Assembly (NCBI GenBank): GCA_023458095.1
Contig: JAEXAS010000002.1
Location: forward strand, 1 to 64,000
Direction: 5' to 3'
DNA from: Actinomycetes bacterium
GTDB lineage: Bacteria; Actinomycetota; Actinomycetes; Propionibacteriales; Propionibacteriaceae
DNA length: 64,000 nucleotides
The notes beneath the pieces were generated by a model. It was not told the DNA's origin, did no database searches, and saw only the letters and a list, made by a program, of their open reading frames with translations. Below are positions 17,974-27,198 of this stretch, piece after piece. The translations under genes and the position numbers were made by a program. Numbering within the stretch: the stretch's first letter is position 1; each line of letters begins with the position of its first letter.

Positions 17974-20394
17974 TTAGAGCTTCTCCATAGGAGCGTGCTT
18001 CAACGACAGCCGCTTCACTCCTGCTGAACCGAAGTCCACATCAGCCTTGGCATCGTCCCCGCTGCCCTGGACCGCAATCACGGTACCCATCCCGAAGCTG
18101 GTGTGCAGAACCCGCTCCCCCACTTCGACGGAACGAACCGTCTTGATCGCTGGCCGCGATCCGAAGCTGGGCCGACTGTCGCCCGTCGCTCGTTGCCGAG
18201 GCGGACTGGAGATGAATGACGTCCGCACTGTACCCAGATTGCGCCAGGAGATCAGGCCCTCGGGAACCTCATCGGTGAAGCGGCTTGCTGGGTTGTATCG
18301 GGGCTGGCCCCACATGGTGCGCACTGTGGCCCGGGTCACATAGAGCAGCTTGCGGGCGCGGGTGATCCCGACGTAGGCCAGGCGACGCTCCTCCTCCAAC
18401 TCCGCGGAGTCGTACATTGCCCGTTCGTGGGGAAAGATCCCCTCCTCGAAGCCGGTCAAAAACACCGTGTCGAACTCCAAGCCCTTGGCGGTGTGCAGCG
18501 TCATCAACGTCACAACCCCTTGAGACTGTTCGTCGCGATCCGGAATCGAATCAGAATCTGCCACCAGAGCGATCCGCTCCAAGAAGGCGTACAGCGAGTC
18601 ATCCGGCTCCGGAGCGGCCTGGGCGAGTTCTGCGGCGAGTTCGATCTCCTCCGCCGACGCGTCGGGATCGGCAGCATCGGGAAGATCGATGACGTGAGCC
18701 GCCGCAACGAATTCCTGGGCGACACTGACGAGCTCGATCACATTCTCCAGCCGAGTCTCGTCCTGCGGATCGCTGGACTTGGCCAACTCATCGGTATAGC
18801 CGGAAGCCTTCATCACTGCTGCCAGGATCTGGTCGGCCGGTACTCCCGCGGCAACCTGGGCACGCTGGTCGGCCAACAGCGCGGCGAAAGCCTGCACCGG
18901 GGTCAGCGAGCGCGGCGACAATCCCGGCACCTCTGCAGCCCGGGCCACCGCCGCCCCGAAGGAAATCCCCTGACTGACCGCGAATGCCTCCAACAAAGCT
19001 TCGGATCGATCACCGATGCCCCGCTTGGGAACGTTCAGCACCCGGCGCACCGAGACGTCGTCGTCGGGGTTGGCGATCGCTCGCAGGTAGGCGATGGCAT
19101 CGCGGATCTCCTTGCGCTCATAGAAGCGCACTCCGCCCACCACGCGATAGGGCAATCCGACCCGAATGAAGCGATCCTCAAAGGCACGCGATTGCGCATT
19201 GGTTCGGTAGAACACGGCGATCTCGCCGGGCCGGGTGGTGCCTGCCTCAGTCAACTTGTCGATCTCTTCGGCAACGAACTGGGCCTCGGCATGCTCGGTG
19301 TCGGCGACATACCCGACCAGCAGTTCACCGGCTCCGGCGTCGGACCACAGCCGCTTCTCGGGACGGTGGGGGTTGCGCGAGATCACCGCGTTGGCCGCGC
19401 TGAGGATGTTCTGGGTGGACCGGTAGTTCTGCTCCAGAAGAATCGTGCGGGCGCCCGGGAAATCGGATTCGAAATCCAAGATGTTGCGAATGGTGGCCCC
19501 ACGAAAGGCGTAGATCGACTGGTCGGAATCCCCCACCACCATCAACTCGGGGGCCTCGATGCGAGGACCATCGTCGTCGGCGACCGCCGCCGCGCAGAGT
19601 TCCCTGATCAGGGAGTACTGGGCGTGGTTGGTGTCTTGGTACTCATCGACCAGGACGTGGCGGAACCGTCGCCGGTACTGCTCGCGCAGATCCGGGAAGG
19701 CCCTAAACAGGTGAACCGTAGTCATGATCAGGTCGTCGAAATCCAAGGCACTGGCCGCGGTGAGCCGCCGCTGGTATTCGGCATAGGCCTCGGCGTACAC
19801 CTCTTCGTTGCCGCCAGCCGCCTGAGACTGAGCGGTCTCGAAGTCGACCAACTCGTTCTTGCAGTTGGAGATCCAGTTCAGCACCGTGCGCACCGGAAAG
19901 CGCTTGGGGTCGAGGTTCTGATCGCGGAGCACGAGTTGCAGCAGCCGTTTGGCATCAGTGTCGTCGTAGATGGAGAAGCTTCGGGAGATGTCGAAGCGTC
20001 CAATCTCGGCTCGCAGGATGCGCACACAGGCCGAGTGAAAGGTGGAGACCCACATCAGTTTGGCCCGGTTCCCAACCAGGTCACTGACCCGTGCGCGCAT
20101 CTCAGCGGCAGCCTTGTTGGTGAAGGTGATCGCCAGGATCGAACCGGGATGGACGCCGCGCTGGCCAACCAGATGCGCGATTCGTCGAGTGAGGACCCTG
20201 GTCTTTCCGGAACCTGCGCCCGCCACCACCAGCACCGGGCTGCCGGCATGGAGCACTGCTTCGCGCTGCGGTGGATTCAAACCGTCCAGCAATGCCTCCT
20301 CGCTCACCGGTCGTGAGGGGCCCTGGCCGGATCGCTGGGTCGATCCGGTGGCTGGGGGCGCTGCAAAAAGGTCAGGGAACAAGGAGTCAGTCAT
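17974..20394 (-). CDS. pcrA: ATP-dependent DNA helicase PcrA/UvrD
   Basis: 806 residues. This is a superfamily 1A 3'-5' helicase for repair and replication-fork maintenance. Helicase motifs run in order: I (GAGSGKTRVLTRRI), II (VDEYQDTNHAQY), III (GDSDQSIYAFRGA), IV (EQNYRSTQNIL), V (TLHTAKGLEFDTVFLTG) and VI (YVGITRARKLLYVT). The C-terminal end holds the small Tudor-like domain typical of PcrA (VGERVLHTSFGMGTVIAV). The gene corresponds by position to mycobacterial uvrD1. It is transcribed alone, and its start is divergent from the GlsB-like gene. Confidence 0.97.
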   Translation of the reverse strand: MTDSLFPDLFAAPPATGSTQRSGQGPSRPVSEEALLDGLNPPQREAVLHAGSPVLVVAGAGSGKTRVLTRRIAHLVGQRGVHPGSILAITFTNKAAAEMRARVSDLVGNRAKLMWVSTFHSACVRILRAEIGRFDISRSFSIYDDTDAKRLLQLVLRDQNLDPKRFPVRTVLNWISNCKNELVDFETAQSQAAGGNEEVYAEAYAEYQRRLTAASALDFDDLIMTTVHLFRAFPDLREQYRRRFRHVLVDEYQDTNHAQYSLIRELCAAAVADDDGPRIEAPELMVVGDSDQSIYAFRGATIRNILDFESDFPGARTILLEQNYRSTQNILSAANAVISRNPHRPEKRLWSDAGAGELLVGYVADTEHAEAQFVAEEIDKLTEAGTTRPGEIAVFYRTNAQSRAFEDRFIRVGLPYRVVGGVRFYERKEIRDAIAYLRAIANPDDDVSVRRVLNVPKRGIGDRSEALLEAFAVSQGISFGAAVARAAEVPGLSPRSLTPVQAFAALLADQRAQVAAGVPADQILAAVMKASGYTDELAKSSDPQDETRLENVIELVSVAQEFVAAAHVIDLPDAADPDASAEEIELAAELAQAAPEPDDSLYAFLERIALVADSDSIPDRDEQSQGVVTLMTLHTAKGLEFDTVFLTGFEEGIFPHERAMYDSAELEEERRLAYVGITRARKLLYVTRATVRTMWGQPRYNPASRFTDEVPEGLISWRNLGTVRTSFISSPPRQRATGDSRPSFGSRPAIKTVRSVEVGERVLHTSFGMGTVIAVQGSGDDAKADVDFGSAGVKRLSLKHAPMEKL

Positions 20395-20511
20395 GGCGGT
20401 CCCAGACTAGGCGTTCCCACCCGCACCGCGCACCGCCGACTCGGGGTTGGCCGGTGAGTATCTCGGGGGCAACTGGGCGGACCTACTGATGTGCAGGTCG
20501 ATCCGGGCTCC

Positions 20512-20517
20512 TACCGT
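20512..20517 (+). promoter_or_regulatory. -10 box (TACCGT) for a probable leaderless transcript
   Basis: TACCGT fits TANNNT and ends seven bases before the ATG at 20525, so transcription would begin at or next to the start codon. No Shine-Dalgarno is visible. Confidence 0.5.
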
Positions 20518-20524
20518 GGTCGTT

Positions 20525-20779
20525 ATGAACATCTTTGCTTGGATTGTCATGGGATTGATCGCCGGAGCTGTCGCGAAGGCGATTCTCAAGTCCTCGGGAG
20601 GTTGGGTCTCCAGTCTCATCATCGGTGTCGTCGGCGCCATGGTCGGCGGCTGGATCGGTGGCACCTTCCTCGGCCACGACATCCACAGCTTCTTCTCGCC
20701 ATGGTCGTGGCTGCTTGCCATCGGCGGTTCGGTGCTGGTCTTGTGGATCTACGGCCTCATCTCCGGCAAGAAGAGGTGA
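20525..20779 (+). CDS. GlsB/YeaQ/YmgE family stress-response membrane protein
   Basis: 84 residues (MNIFAWIVMGLIAGAVAKA). The family pattern is clear: an N-terminal helix, a GAVAKAILKSSGGW turn, a glycine-zipper helix (IIGVVGAMVGGWIGGTFLG) and a third helix before a KKR end. Members are transglycosylase-associated or general stress proteins of the inner membrane without a settled biochemical role. The frame is open 26 codons upstream, but the -10 box at 20512 places the start at 20525. Confidence 0.9.
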   Translation: MNIFAWIVMGLIAGAVAKAILKSSGGWVSSLIIGVVGAMVGGWIGGTFLGHDIHSFFSPWSWLLAIGGSVLVLWIYGLISGKKR

Positions 20780-20785
20780 CCGTTA

Positions 20786-20807
20786 CTCGGCGTCACCCCA
20801 CGCCGAG
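20786..20807. terminator. bidirectional hairpin overlapping the EamA gene end
   Basis: CTCGGCGT, a six-base loop, then ACGCCGAG. It follows the GlsB-like stop and includes the stop codon of the opposite EamA gene. Confidence 0.6.
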
Positions 20808-21677
20808 CAACACACAACCGGTCAGCGCGGCCACAATGCCGGCCACCTGAAGCTTCACCAGCTTCTCCTTGAGCAGGATTCGTGCCAGCAAGATCGTGGT
20901 CACCGGATAGAGCGACACCACGACCCCGACCGCAGCCAGCGGCCCGGCCAGGATCGCCAGCATCAACACCAGGTTCGCTGCCCCGAAACAGGCGCCAGCC
21001 GCCACCGCGATCCACCTCGAGCCGGCCGACATCGGAGTATCCGTCACCAGCCCGACCCGCTCCCCGACTCGGCGCATTCGTGGCATCACGACCACCATGG
21101 CCACCAGCAGCGGCATCACCACCAGGCCCACGAACATCTCGACGGCTGGCGCGACCATCCCTGAGTCTTTCGGTGCGGCGTCCAGGGCCACCACCGCGAG
21201 GCCAAAACTCACCCCGGCACTGATCGACAGCCCCACCGACCACCACGCGGAGCGTTTGGATCCGCCAGGTTCGGCCAGCCCGACCAGAATCGCTCCCAGT
21301 ACCGCAGCCACCACACCGACCCAAGCCAGTGCACTGAGGCTCTGCTCACGCCACAACACGGCAGCAACGACCGGAACCACAGACTCGCTGGCGCCCACGA
21401 TGGCCGTGGCGACACCCATCGCGCCACGCACCAAGCTGAGGTAGAACGCCAGAAAGCCCACCACGGTGAATACTCCGCCAAAAATCCCGGCCCAGACAGC
21501 CTGCGCCGACCACTGGCCCGGGAATACAACCAGCCAGAGCATCGCAACCGCGCTGGCGGCGACATAGGCGATTGCGGTTACCCGCAAGACGTCAGCTCGG
21601 CGCGATGCCAGGCCGGCGGCGAAATCCGAACTGCCCCACATCACGCTGGAGGCAAGAGCCAAGATCACACCCATCAT
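20793..21677 (-). CDS. EamA/DMT family transporter
   Basis: 294 residues with ten predicted membrane helices in two homologous EamA halves, as usual for drug/metabolite exporters. GSSDFAAGLASRR at the N-terminus and LYPVTTILLARILLKEKL near the end are typical. The substrate is unknown. It lies 50 bases downstream of the response regulator on the same strand and could be part of that operon. Confidence 0.88.
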   Translation of the reverse strand: MMGVILALASSVMWGSSDFAAGLASRRADVLRVTAIAYVAASAVAMLWLVVFPGQWSAQAVWAGIFGGVFTVVGFLAFYLSLVRGAMGVATAIVGASESVVPVVAAVLWREQSLSALAWVGVVAAVLGAILVGLAEPGGSKRSAWWSVGLSISAGVSFGLAVVALDAAPKDSGMVAPAVEMFVGLVVMPLLVAMVVVMPRMRRVGERVGLVTDTPMSAGSRWIAVAAGACFGAANLVLMLAILAGPLAAVGVVVSLYPVTTILLARILLKEKLVKLQVAGIVAALTGCVLLGVG

Positions 21678-21727
21678 CGGCTAGGGTCCGAAATCCGAGC
21701 GTCCCAAGCACCCCACACACGCCCCAT

Positions 21728-22387
21728 TCAGACCAACTTGCGATCAGTCGCCCACCGAGTGAGCTGGTGTCGATTCGACAACTGGAGCTTGCGCAACACG
21801 CTGGAGACGTGGGTCTCCACGGTCTTGATGGAAATGAAGAGCTCTCGAGCGATCTCCTTGTAGGCATAACCTCGTGCGATCAGACGCAGCACTTCACGCT
21901 CTCGTTGACTGAGCCGATCCAGGTCCTCGTCGATACTGGCCACATCGATGGCGCCGGAGAACGCGTCCAGCACGAACCCTGCCAGACGCGGGGAGAAGAC
22001 CGCATCGCCGGTCGCGACCCGCTCGATGGCAGCAACCAGTTCGTCGGCCGAGATCGACTTGGTGACATAGCCGCGGGCACCGGCCCGAATGATCCCGATC
22101 ACATCCTCAGCGGCATCCGACACCGACAAAGCCAGGAACTTCACCTCCGGCTGAGTGGCGCTGACCTGCTTGATGACCTCCAGCCCGCCACCCCCGGGCA
22201 GATGGACGTCCAACAGCACCACATCAGGCAGAGCCGCCAGGATCGCTGCGACGGCTGAGGCCACGTCTTCGCCCTCGCCGACGAGGTCGACGCGGTCCCC
22301 GATGTCATGTTTGACGCCGCTGCGGAACATGGCGTGATCGTCGATCACCACCACCCGCCAGCGGGTCGGCGTCTGTGTTTCGCTCAT
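21728..22387 (-). CDS. NarL/LuxR-type response regulator
   Basis: 219 residues. The receiver domain has acidic residues in VIDDHAMFRSG and the phospho-acceptor at about D60 (VVLLDVHLPGGG). The C-terminal LuxR helix-turn-helix is clear (LSQREREVLRLIARGYAYKEIA, then KTVETHVSSVLRKL). Its start overlaps the stop of the PspC-fused kinase by four bases, so it is the cognate regulator of that kinase. Targets are likely to include the adjacent PspC genes, which is inference. Confidence 0.95.
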   Translation of the reverse strand: MSETQTPTRWRVVVIDDHAMFRSGVKHDIGDRVDLVGEGEDVASAVAAILAALPDVVLLDVHLPGGGGLEVIKQVSATQPEVKFLALSVSDAAEDVIGIIRAGARGYVTKSISADELVAAIERVATGDAVFSPRLAGFVLDAFSGAIDVASIDEDLDRLSQREREVLRLIARGYAYKEIARELFISIKTVETHVSSVLRKLQLSNRHQLTRWATDRKLV

Positions 22388-23625
22388 CGTGGTAGCTCCA
22401 ACCTAATTTCGGTGCCCTCGCCGGGCGCTGTCTTGATTATCGCCCTTCCCCCTGACCGTTTCATGCGCTCGATAATCGAACCGCGCACCCCCATACGGTC
22501 GTCGGTGATCGTGGCCAAGTCGAAACCCACCCCACGATCGCGGACGTAGACGCTGATCAGCTCCGAGTCCACCTCGCAATACAGGTCGATTCGATCACTC
22601 CCAGAGTGCTTGGCCGCGTTCACCATGGCCTCCCCGGCCGCGCGCACCACCGCGTCGAGTTCGGCCGTGATCCGGGTGTCGCCCACACTGACCAGTTCCA
22701 CATCCACGCCGTGGTCGGTCTCCACGTCCAGCATCTCTTCGGTGAGCGCCTCCACCAGGCTGCCGGACGCCGGCTCCTCGCCGTACAGCCATTGGCGCAG
22801 TTCGCGCTCCTGGCGGCGGGCTAATGCCGCAACCTTCTTCGGATCGGCGGCCTGTCGCTGGATCAATGCCAGGGTCTGCAGCACCGAGTCATGCAGATGG
22901 GCGGCCATGTCGGCGCGAGCATCGGCCAGGATGGCCACCTGGCGGGCCCGAGCCAGACCGCGACGGGCCCGCAGCAACCAGGGCAAAACTGCCAACAGCA
23001 GAGCAAGCGCGCCAACTCCGATCGCCAGCAGCAACTGGCCTGCCTCGCTGATCCCCTCGGCTCGGGTAACCACGACGGTGACCGACCCGATCAGGGCGAC
23101 AATCGCCACGATGACGGCCAACAGCGACGCCCAATGGGCCAGCACCGTGGACAGCACTCGCGGCCATCCGGACCCATCCGTGGCCGGCTCGAAGGTGACT
23201 CGATCGGCCTGCCACCAGATCAGGCCCAGTCCCACGGTGGCCAGCACGCCGGCGAGCAGGGCATCCGAACTCAAACCCCAGCCGTTGGCCTCGACCAGCC
23301 ACATCAGACCGCCGCCGACCAGGGCCAAAGCCACCGCCATGCCCAGGTCGACCGGGGTCAGACTCTGGTCAGCCACCGATCGAAAACCAGCGCGGCTGTG
23401 CGCTTCCAGGCCGGGCGCGGCTGGTGCGTCCGCCTGCTCGGGCATGGCCAGCCACAAGACGAAATAGATCACCACCCCCACCAAAGCGAAGGCTCCCAGC
23501 ACCACGAAGACCAGGCGAAGCACCAGCACCGACCAACGCAGTTGGTCGGCCAGGCCAGCACACACCCCACCAATCCAGGCTGACTGCAACGGACGGCTCG
23601 ACCGTGCCGGGACGGGCACACTCAT
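22384..23625 (-). CDS. histidine kinase with N-terminal PspC domain
   Basis: 413 residues; GGAGGAGG precedes the ATG. A PspC domain fills residues about 14-65 (IGGVCAGLADQL, then a helix ending LWLAMPEQ). Three to four more helices follow to about 218. The HisKA_3 dimerisation domain has the phosphorylated histidine at about H245 (MAAHLHDSVLQTL). The HATPase domain shows AGEAMVNAAKHSG and YVRDRGVGFD. The kinase should sense membrane or cell-wall stress through the PspC part and phosphorylate the regulator encoded next. It is divergent from a second PspC gene. Confidence 0.94.
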   Translation of the reverse strand: MSVPVPARSSRPLQSAWIGGVCAGLADQLRWSVLVLRLVFVVLGAFALVGVVIYFVLWLAMPEQADAPAAPGLEAHSRAGFRSVADQSLTPVDLGMAVALALVGGGLMWLVEANGWGLSSDALLAGVLATVGLGLIWWQADRVTFEPATDGSGWPRVLSTVLAHWASLLAVIVAIVALIGSVTVVVTRAEGISEAGQLLLAIGVGALALLLAVLPWLLRARRGLARARQVAILADARADMAAHLHDSVLQTLALIQRQAADPKKVAALARRQERELRQWLYGEEPASGSLVEALTEEMLDVETDHGVDVELVSVGDTRITAELDAVVRAAGEAMVNAAKHSGSDRIDLYCEVDSELISVYVRDRGVGFDLATITDDRMGVRGSIIERMKRSGGRAIIKTAPGEGTEIRLELPR

Positions 23626-23762
23626 GACCGCCTCCTCCTTCTGCTGTCCGGTGTCGTCCCAGGCTATCCAAAGGCCGCCGCTGGTGCCCCCAGGTCGAAA
23701 GCCGGGCGGTGTCAGGGTAGACCCCCATATTCGAATCCAACCACGGGGAGTTGACTGGTTCT

Positions 23763-24929
23763 GTGACCAACCAACTCCCCGTGCTCAGCCGTCCGCGAGA
23801 CGGTGCTGTGATCGGCGGAGTCTGCGCCGGACTGGCCCGCCGCTTGGGCATCGACCCCACCGTGCTGCGGGTCATCGCCGTGGCCGCCACCATCTTCTTC
23901 GGCGGCCTGGGTGTCGCCCTCTATGTCGCCGCCTTGTTGCTGCTGCCCCGCGATCAGGAGCAGTTCAGCCCGTTGACCCGAGTCATCCCGCCGCTGCGAC
24001 GGGTGCCCCCGGTGGTGTTGGCCGTGGTGGTCATTGCCCTGGCTGTGGCGATCACCTGGGGCTCCGGCAGCGGCGCAGTGCTGGTGCCGGCCGGAATCAT
24101 CGCCGTGGTGTTGTGGTTCGCGGTGTTCCGTCGCCGCGCTCCGCAGGCCGCGGCACATACTCCTGAGCCCACCCCTTTCGAGCGGGCTTCAGCGGCTTGG
24201 CGGGTTCGGTTGGCCGAACAACAGGTGCCCGGCTATGAGCTCAGCCCCGCCGAGCAACCCCGATGGGAGCAGCCCTATACCGATCCGTCCGATCGGCTGG
24301 TGAAGGACAACCTGCCGCTGCCCCCGGCCGTACCCGCGCCGACCGCCCACAGTTGGCGGCTCTGGGGTCTCACGCTGACCTTGGCCGGAGTGGGAACCGG
24401 ACTGGTCGCCCTGATTTCGATCGTCTTTGGGATCCCGACCGGCCCGGGGGCCTATCTTTCGGCGGTTTTAGCCGCCTTGGGTATCACCGCAGTCGTCGCC
24501 TCGAGGGTCGGACGACCCCCGTTGTTGATTCCGGCCATCATCGGCACCGCAATCGCCACCGCGATCGTGCAACTTCCCCCGGCGGATCTCTCGGTGGGCG
24601 ATTATGAACGTTCCATCTCCTCGGAGAGCGAGCTCACCCCTGTGAAGGTGTCCGCTGGCAATGTTCGGCTTGACCTCAGTGGGCTGGACCTGACCTCGGA
24701 CCGCACCTTGGAGGTTGAGGTCGGCGCCGGCGATGTCACCCTTGACCTGCCCGCCAAGGAATCGGCAAAGGTCGATTGGCAGATCGGATTGGGCGAGGTG
24801 AGCTTCGCCGGTGCCTCCGATCAGCCGGTCAGCGGAAATGAACTCGTCGTCGGCCCCGCCTCCCCGTCGACCCACCAACTCACCGTCCGAGTCAAGATCG
24901 GCGCTGGGGATCTGGCGGTGAACCCGTGA
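23763..24929 (+). CDS. PspC domain membrane protein with LiaF-like C-terminus
   Basis: 388 residues from the GTG at 23763; a TTG at 23751 directly after GGGGAG is the alternative. The PspC domain occupies residues about 8-65 (GGVCAGLARRLGIDP). Several helices and a cytoplasmic linker of about 80 residues rich in Pro and Arg follow, then three more helices. The end is a beta-rich region (VSAGNVRLDLSGLDL ... VKIGAGDLAVNP) of the LiaF/DUF4097 style. Such proteins act as negative partners of envelope-stress kinases, which fits its place beside the PspC kinase. Its stop overlaps the start of the 56-residue gene. Confidence 0.85.
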   Translation: MTNQLPVLSRPRDGAVIGGVCAGLARRLGIDPTVLRVIAVAATIFFGGLGVALYVAALLLLPRDQEQFSPLTRVIPPLRRVPPVVLAVVVIALAVAITWGSGSGAVLVPAGIIAVVLWFAVFRRRAPQAAAHTPEPTPFERASAAWRVRLAEQQVPGYELSPAEQPRWEQPYTDPSDRLVKDNLPLPPAVPAPTAHSWRLWGLTLTLAGVGTGLVALISIVFGIPTGPGAYLSAVLAALGITAVVASRVGRPPLLIPAIIGTAIATAIVQLPPADLSVGDYERSISSESELTPVKVSAGNVRLDLSGLDLTSDRTLEVEVGAGDVTLDLPAKESAKVDWQIGLGEVSFAGASDQPVSGNELVVGPASPSTHQLTVRVKIGAGDLAVNP

Positions 24930-25096
24930 AACCCGACCGCACAGCCTTCGCCTTCGGAATGGTCGCCATCGCTATTGCGGCCCTCGGATTGTGGGCCAGC
25001 TACGGCCAGATCGATTGGCGCATCGTTGGCATGGCCGCCCCGATCGCCCTCGTGGTGATCGGCGTGGGCATGTTGGCGATGACGAACGACCACTGA
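24926..25096 (+). CDS. 56-residue two-helix membrane protein
   Basis: A short ORF starting GTG at 24926, overlapping the previous stop (GTGA), and ending TGA at 25096. It encodes VKPDRTAFAFGMVAIA and then a helix, a short polar turn (SYGQIDWRI), a second helix and MTNDH. The overlap and its place between two PspC genes argue that it is real and coupled. No family is recognised. Confidence 0.7.
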   Translation: MKPDRTAFAFGMVAIAIAALGLWASYGQIDWRIVGMAAPIALVVIGVGMLAMTNDH

Positions 25097-25118
25097 ACCC
25101 CCGAGAAAGGAATCCATC

Positions 25119-25367
25119 ATGAAACAACAACTCACCCGCTCTGCCAGCGACAAGATGCTCGCTGGGGTCTGTGGCGGAGTCGCCCGATCCTTCGGGATCG
25201 ACGCAACCATCGTGCGCATCGTGTGGGCGCTGGCGTGCGTGTTCTTCTTCCTGCCGCTCGCGCTGTACGTCGTGCTGTGGCTGGTCCTGCCCATCGACGG
25301 TGGCGCTACCGGATTCGACGAGCTGAAAGACGCCTTCAGCACCAAGCCGCCGTCCGACCTGCGCTGA
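25119..25367 (+). CDS. small PspC domain protein
   Basis: 82 residues, essentially a single PspC domain (KMLAGVCGGVARSFGID, then a helix ending LVLPIDGG) with a short polar tail. GAAAGGA lies upstream of the ATG. It is the last gene of the three-gene plus-strand set and is followed by a strong hairpin. It probably acts in the same membrane-stress response as the PspC kinase. Confidence 0.92.
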   Translation: MKQQLTRSASDKMLAGVCGGVARSFGIDATIVRIVWALACVFFFLPLALYVVLWLVLPIDGGATGFDELKDAFSTKPPSDLR

Positions 25368-25386
25368 ACCGCCTCGCTACGTTAAA

Positions 25387-25422
25387 GCCGCGACGCTACT
25401 GGGCGCCCCGTAGCGTCGCGGC
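25387..25422. terminator. 13-bp perfect hairpin between pspC-like gene and guaA
   Basis: GCCGCGACGCTAC (25387-25399) pairs exactly with GTAGCGTCGCGGC (25410-25422) over a 10-base loop, flanked by AAA and TAAA. It serves the convergent PspC gene and guaA. Two more copies of GTAGCGTC follow at 25429 and 25465. Confidence 0.75.
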
Positions 25423-25487
25423 CTAAACGTAGCGTCGGGGTGGGTCGTGACGTTGCGGCCCCTCGTAGCGTCAGGGGACCGGAGGCG

Positions 25488-27041
25488 TCATTCCCATTCG
25501 ATGGTGCCCGGCGGCTTGCTGGTGACATCCAGCACCACGCGGTTCACTTCGGGAACCTCATTGGTGATTCTGGTGCTGATGCGCTCCAGCAAGTCGTAGG
25601 GCAACCGACTCCAGTCAGCGGTCATGGCATCCTCACTGGACACCGGACGCAGCACGATCGGATGGCCATAGGTACGGCCGTCACCTTGCACCCCGACCGA
25701 GCGGACGTCGGCCAGCAGCACCACCGGGAACTGCCAGATCTCACCATCCAGACCAGCGGCGGTCGTCTCTTCGCGGACGATGGCGTCAGCTCCCCGCAGA
25801 ATGCGCAGCCGCTCGGCATCCACCGCACCGACGATGCGAATTCCCAACCCAGGTCCGGGGAAGGGATGCCGGTTCACGATGTGCTCAGGCAGCCCCAACT
25901 CACGTCCGACCTGGCGCACCTCGTCCTTGAACAGGGTGCGCAGCGGCTCGATCAACTGGAACTGAAGATCATCAGGCAGGCCACCGACGTTGTGATGGCT
26001 CTTGATGTTGGCCGCACCCTCGCCCCCGCCGGACTCCACCACGTCGGGGTACAACGTCCCCTGAACCAGGTAGTCGATGGGGCCTTCGGCGTTGATCTGG
26101 CGGGCCGCATCCTCAAAGGTGCGGATGAACTCCCGTCCGATGATCTTGCGCTTGGTCTCGGGATCACTCACTCCGGCCAGCGCCCCGAGGAACCGCTCCT
26201 GCTCGTTGGCCACCACCAGTCTCACCCCGGTCGAGGCCACGAAGTCCTGCTCGACCCGTTCGGCCTCCCCGGTGCGCAACAGTCCGTGGTCGACAAACAC
26301 ACAGGTGAGCTGTTCGCCGATCGCTCGCTGCACCAAAGCAGCCGCCACCGCCGAATCAACCCCGCCGGATAAGGCACACAGCACCCGCGCCGAGCCCACC
26401 TGATTGCGGATCCGGGCGATCTGATCCTCGACGATGTTGGCGCTGTCCCAGGTGCGCCGACAGCCGGCGATCTCCCACAAGAACTTCTCCAACACGCGCT
26501 GGCCATGCTCGGAATGCAGCACTTCGGGATGCCACTGAACGCCGGCAAGGCGGCGCTGTGGATCTTCAAAGGCAGCCACAGTGGCCCGCGGCGAACGCGC
26601 ATTCACCCGAAACCCGCCGGGAGCAGCCACCACCTCGTCGCCATGCGACATCCACGAAACCAAGGTGTCGGGCAGGCCGTCGAGCAGAATGCCGGCGTCC
26701 AGCACCTCCACCGAGGTACGGCCGTACTCGCGCTGGCCGGTCTGAGCGACCGTGCCGCCCAGCGCCTGAGCCATCGCCATGAAACCGTAGCAGATCCCGA
26801 AGACCGGCACTCCGGCTTCGAGCAGAGCGACGTCGAGTTGGGGGGCGCCAGGTTCGTACACCGAACTCGGACCACCCGAGAGGATCACCGCAGCCGGCCG
26901 CTTGGCCAGCAGGTCATCCACACTCATGGTGTGCGGGACGATTTCGGAGTAGACCTCCGCCTCACGGACTCTGCGAGCGATGAGTTGGGCGTACTGGGCG
27001 CCGTAATCGACAACCAGCACCAGATCATGATCGGAGCTCAT
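25488..27041 (-). CDS. guaA: GMP synthase (glutamine-hydrolysing)
   Basis: 517 residues. It aminates XMP to GMP. The N-terminal class I glutamine amidotransferase domain has the nucleophile near C84 ([12 protein letters not shown]) and the His/Glu pair in [14 protein letters not shown]. The ATP pyrophosphatase domain has the [13 protein letters not shown] loop near residue 226, and the C-terminal dimerisation domain ends in [15 protein letters not shown] lies eight bases before the ATG, so the transcript may be leaderless. It is divergent from the sulfur operon leader. Confidence 0.97.
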   Translation of the reverse strand: MSSDHDLVLVVDYGAQYAQLIARRVREAEVYSEIVPHTMSVDDLLAKRPAAVILSGGPSSVYEPGAPQLDVALLEAGVPVFGICYGFMAMAQALGGTVAQTGQREYGRTSVEVLDAGILLDGLPDTLVSWMSHGDEVVAAPGGFRVNARSPRATVAAFEDPQRRLAGVQWHPEVLHSEHGQRVLEKFLWEIAGCRRTWDSANIVEDQIARIRNQVGSARVLCALSGGVDSAVAAALVQRAIGEQLTCVFVDHGLLRTGEAERVEQDFVASTGVRLVVANEQERFLGALAGVSDPETKRKIIGREFIRTFEDAARQINAEGPIDYLVQGTLYPDVVESGGGEGAANIKSHHNVGGLPDDLQFQLIEPLRTLFKDEVRQVGRELGLPEHIVNRHPFPGPGLGIRIVGAVDAERLRILRGADAIVREETTAAGLDGEIWQFPVVLLADVRSVGVQGDGRTYGHPIVLRPVSSEDAMTADWSRLPYDLLERISTRITNEVPEVNRVVLDVTSKPPGTIEWE

Positions 27042-27049
27042 AGCTGGTG

Positions 27050-27055
27050 ATTGTA
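27050..27055 (-). promoter_or_regulatory. -10 box (TACAAT) of guaA
   Basis: Read on the minus strand, TACAAT ends eight bases before the guaA ATG at 27041, with no Shine-Dalgarno between. This suggests a leaderless or nearly leaderless mRNA. Confidence 0.5.
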
Positions 27056-27089
27056 GGGGTGTCAGGACTGCCCATTTCGCCGAGGAGAC

Positions 27090-27120
27090 TTGCCAAACGC
27101 CGAAATCATGGTGCTAGCCT
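27090..27120 (+). promoter_or_regulatory. promoter of the metY-cysK-metB leader
   Basis: TTGCCA (27090-27095) and TAGCCT (27115-27120) with a 19-base spacer. The -10 box ends six bases before the ATG of the leader ORF, so the leader peptide would be translated from a leaderless mRNA. Confidence 0.55.
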
Positions 27121-27126
27121 TCACCC

Positions 27127-27198
27127 ATGACCTCGACGAGCTCCGCAACCATGTGTTGCTGCTGCATGCCGTCGATGGCGCGTTGTCGAATGTGCTGA
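27127..27198 (+). CDS. cysteine/methionine-rich leader peptide (23 residues)
   Basis: ATG at 27127, TGA at 27196-27198. The peptide reads MTSTSSATM, then four consecutive cysteines, then MPSMARCRMC. So 6 of 23 residues are Cys and 5 are Met. It lies 151 bases before metY. In mycobacteria, leaderless short ORFs with cysteine tracts are established as cysteine-responsive attenuators of sulfur operons. The same arrangement here (leaderless start, polycysteine run, sulfur-assimilation genes downstream) makes that role likely. The ribosome would stall at the Cys codons when Cys-tRNA is short and so raise expression of the downstream genes. Confidence 0.75.
   Translation: MTSTSSATMCCCCMPSMARCRMC

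Noticed and set aside
18427..20316. A 629-codon plus-strand frame opposite pcrA
   Set aside because: Antisense shadow of a helicase gene with all motifs intact on the other strand.
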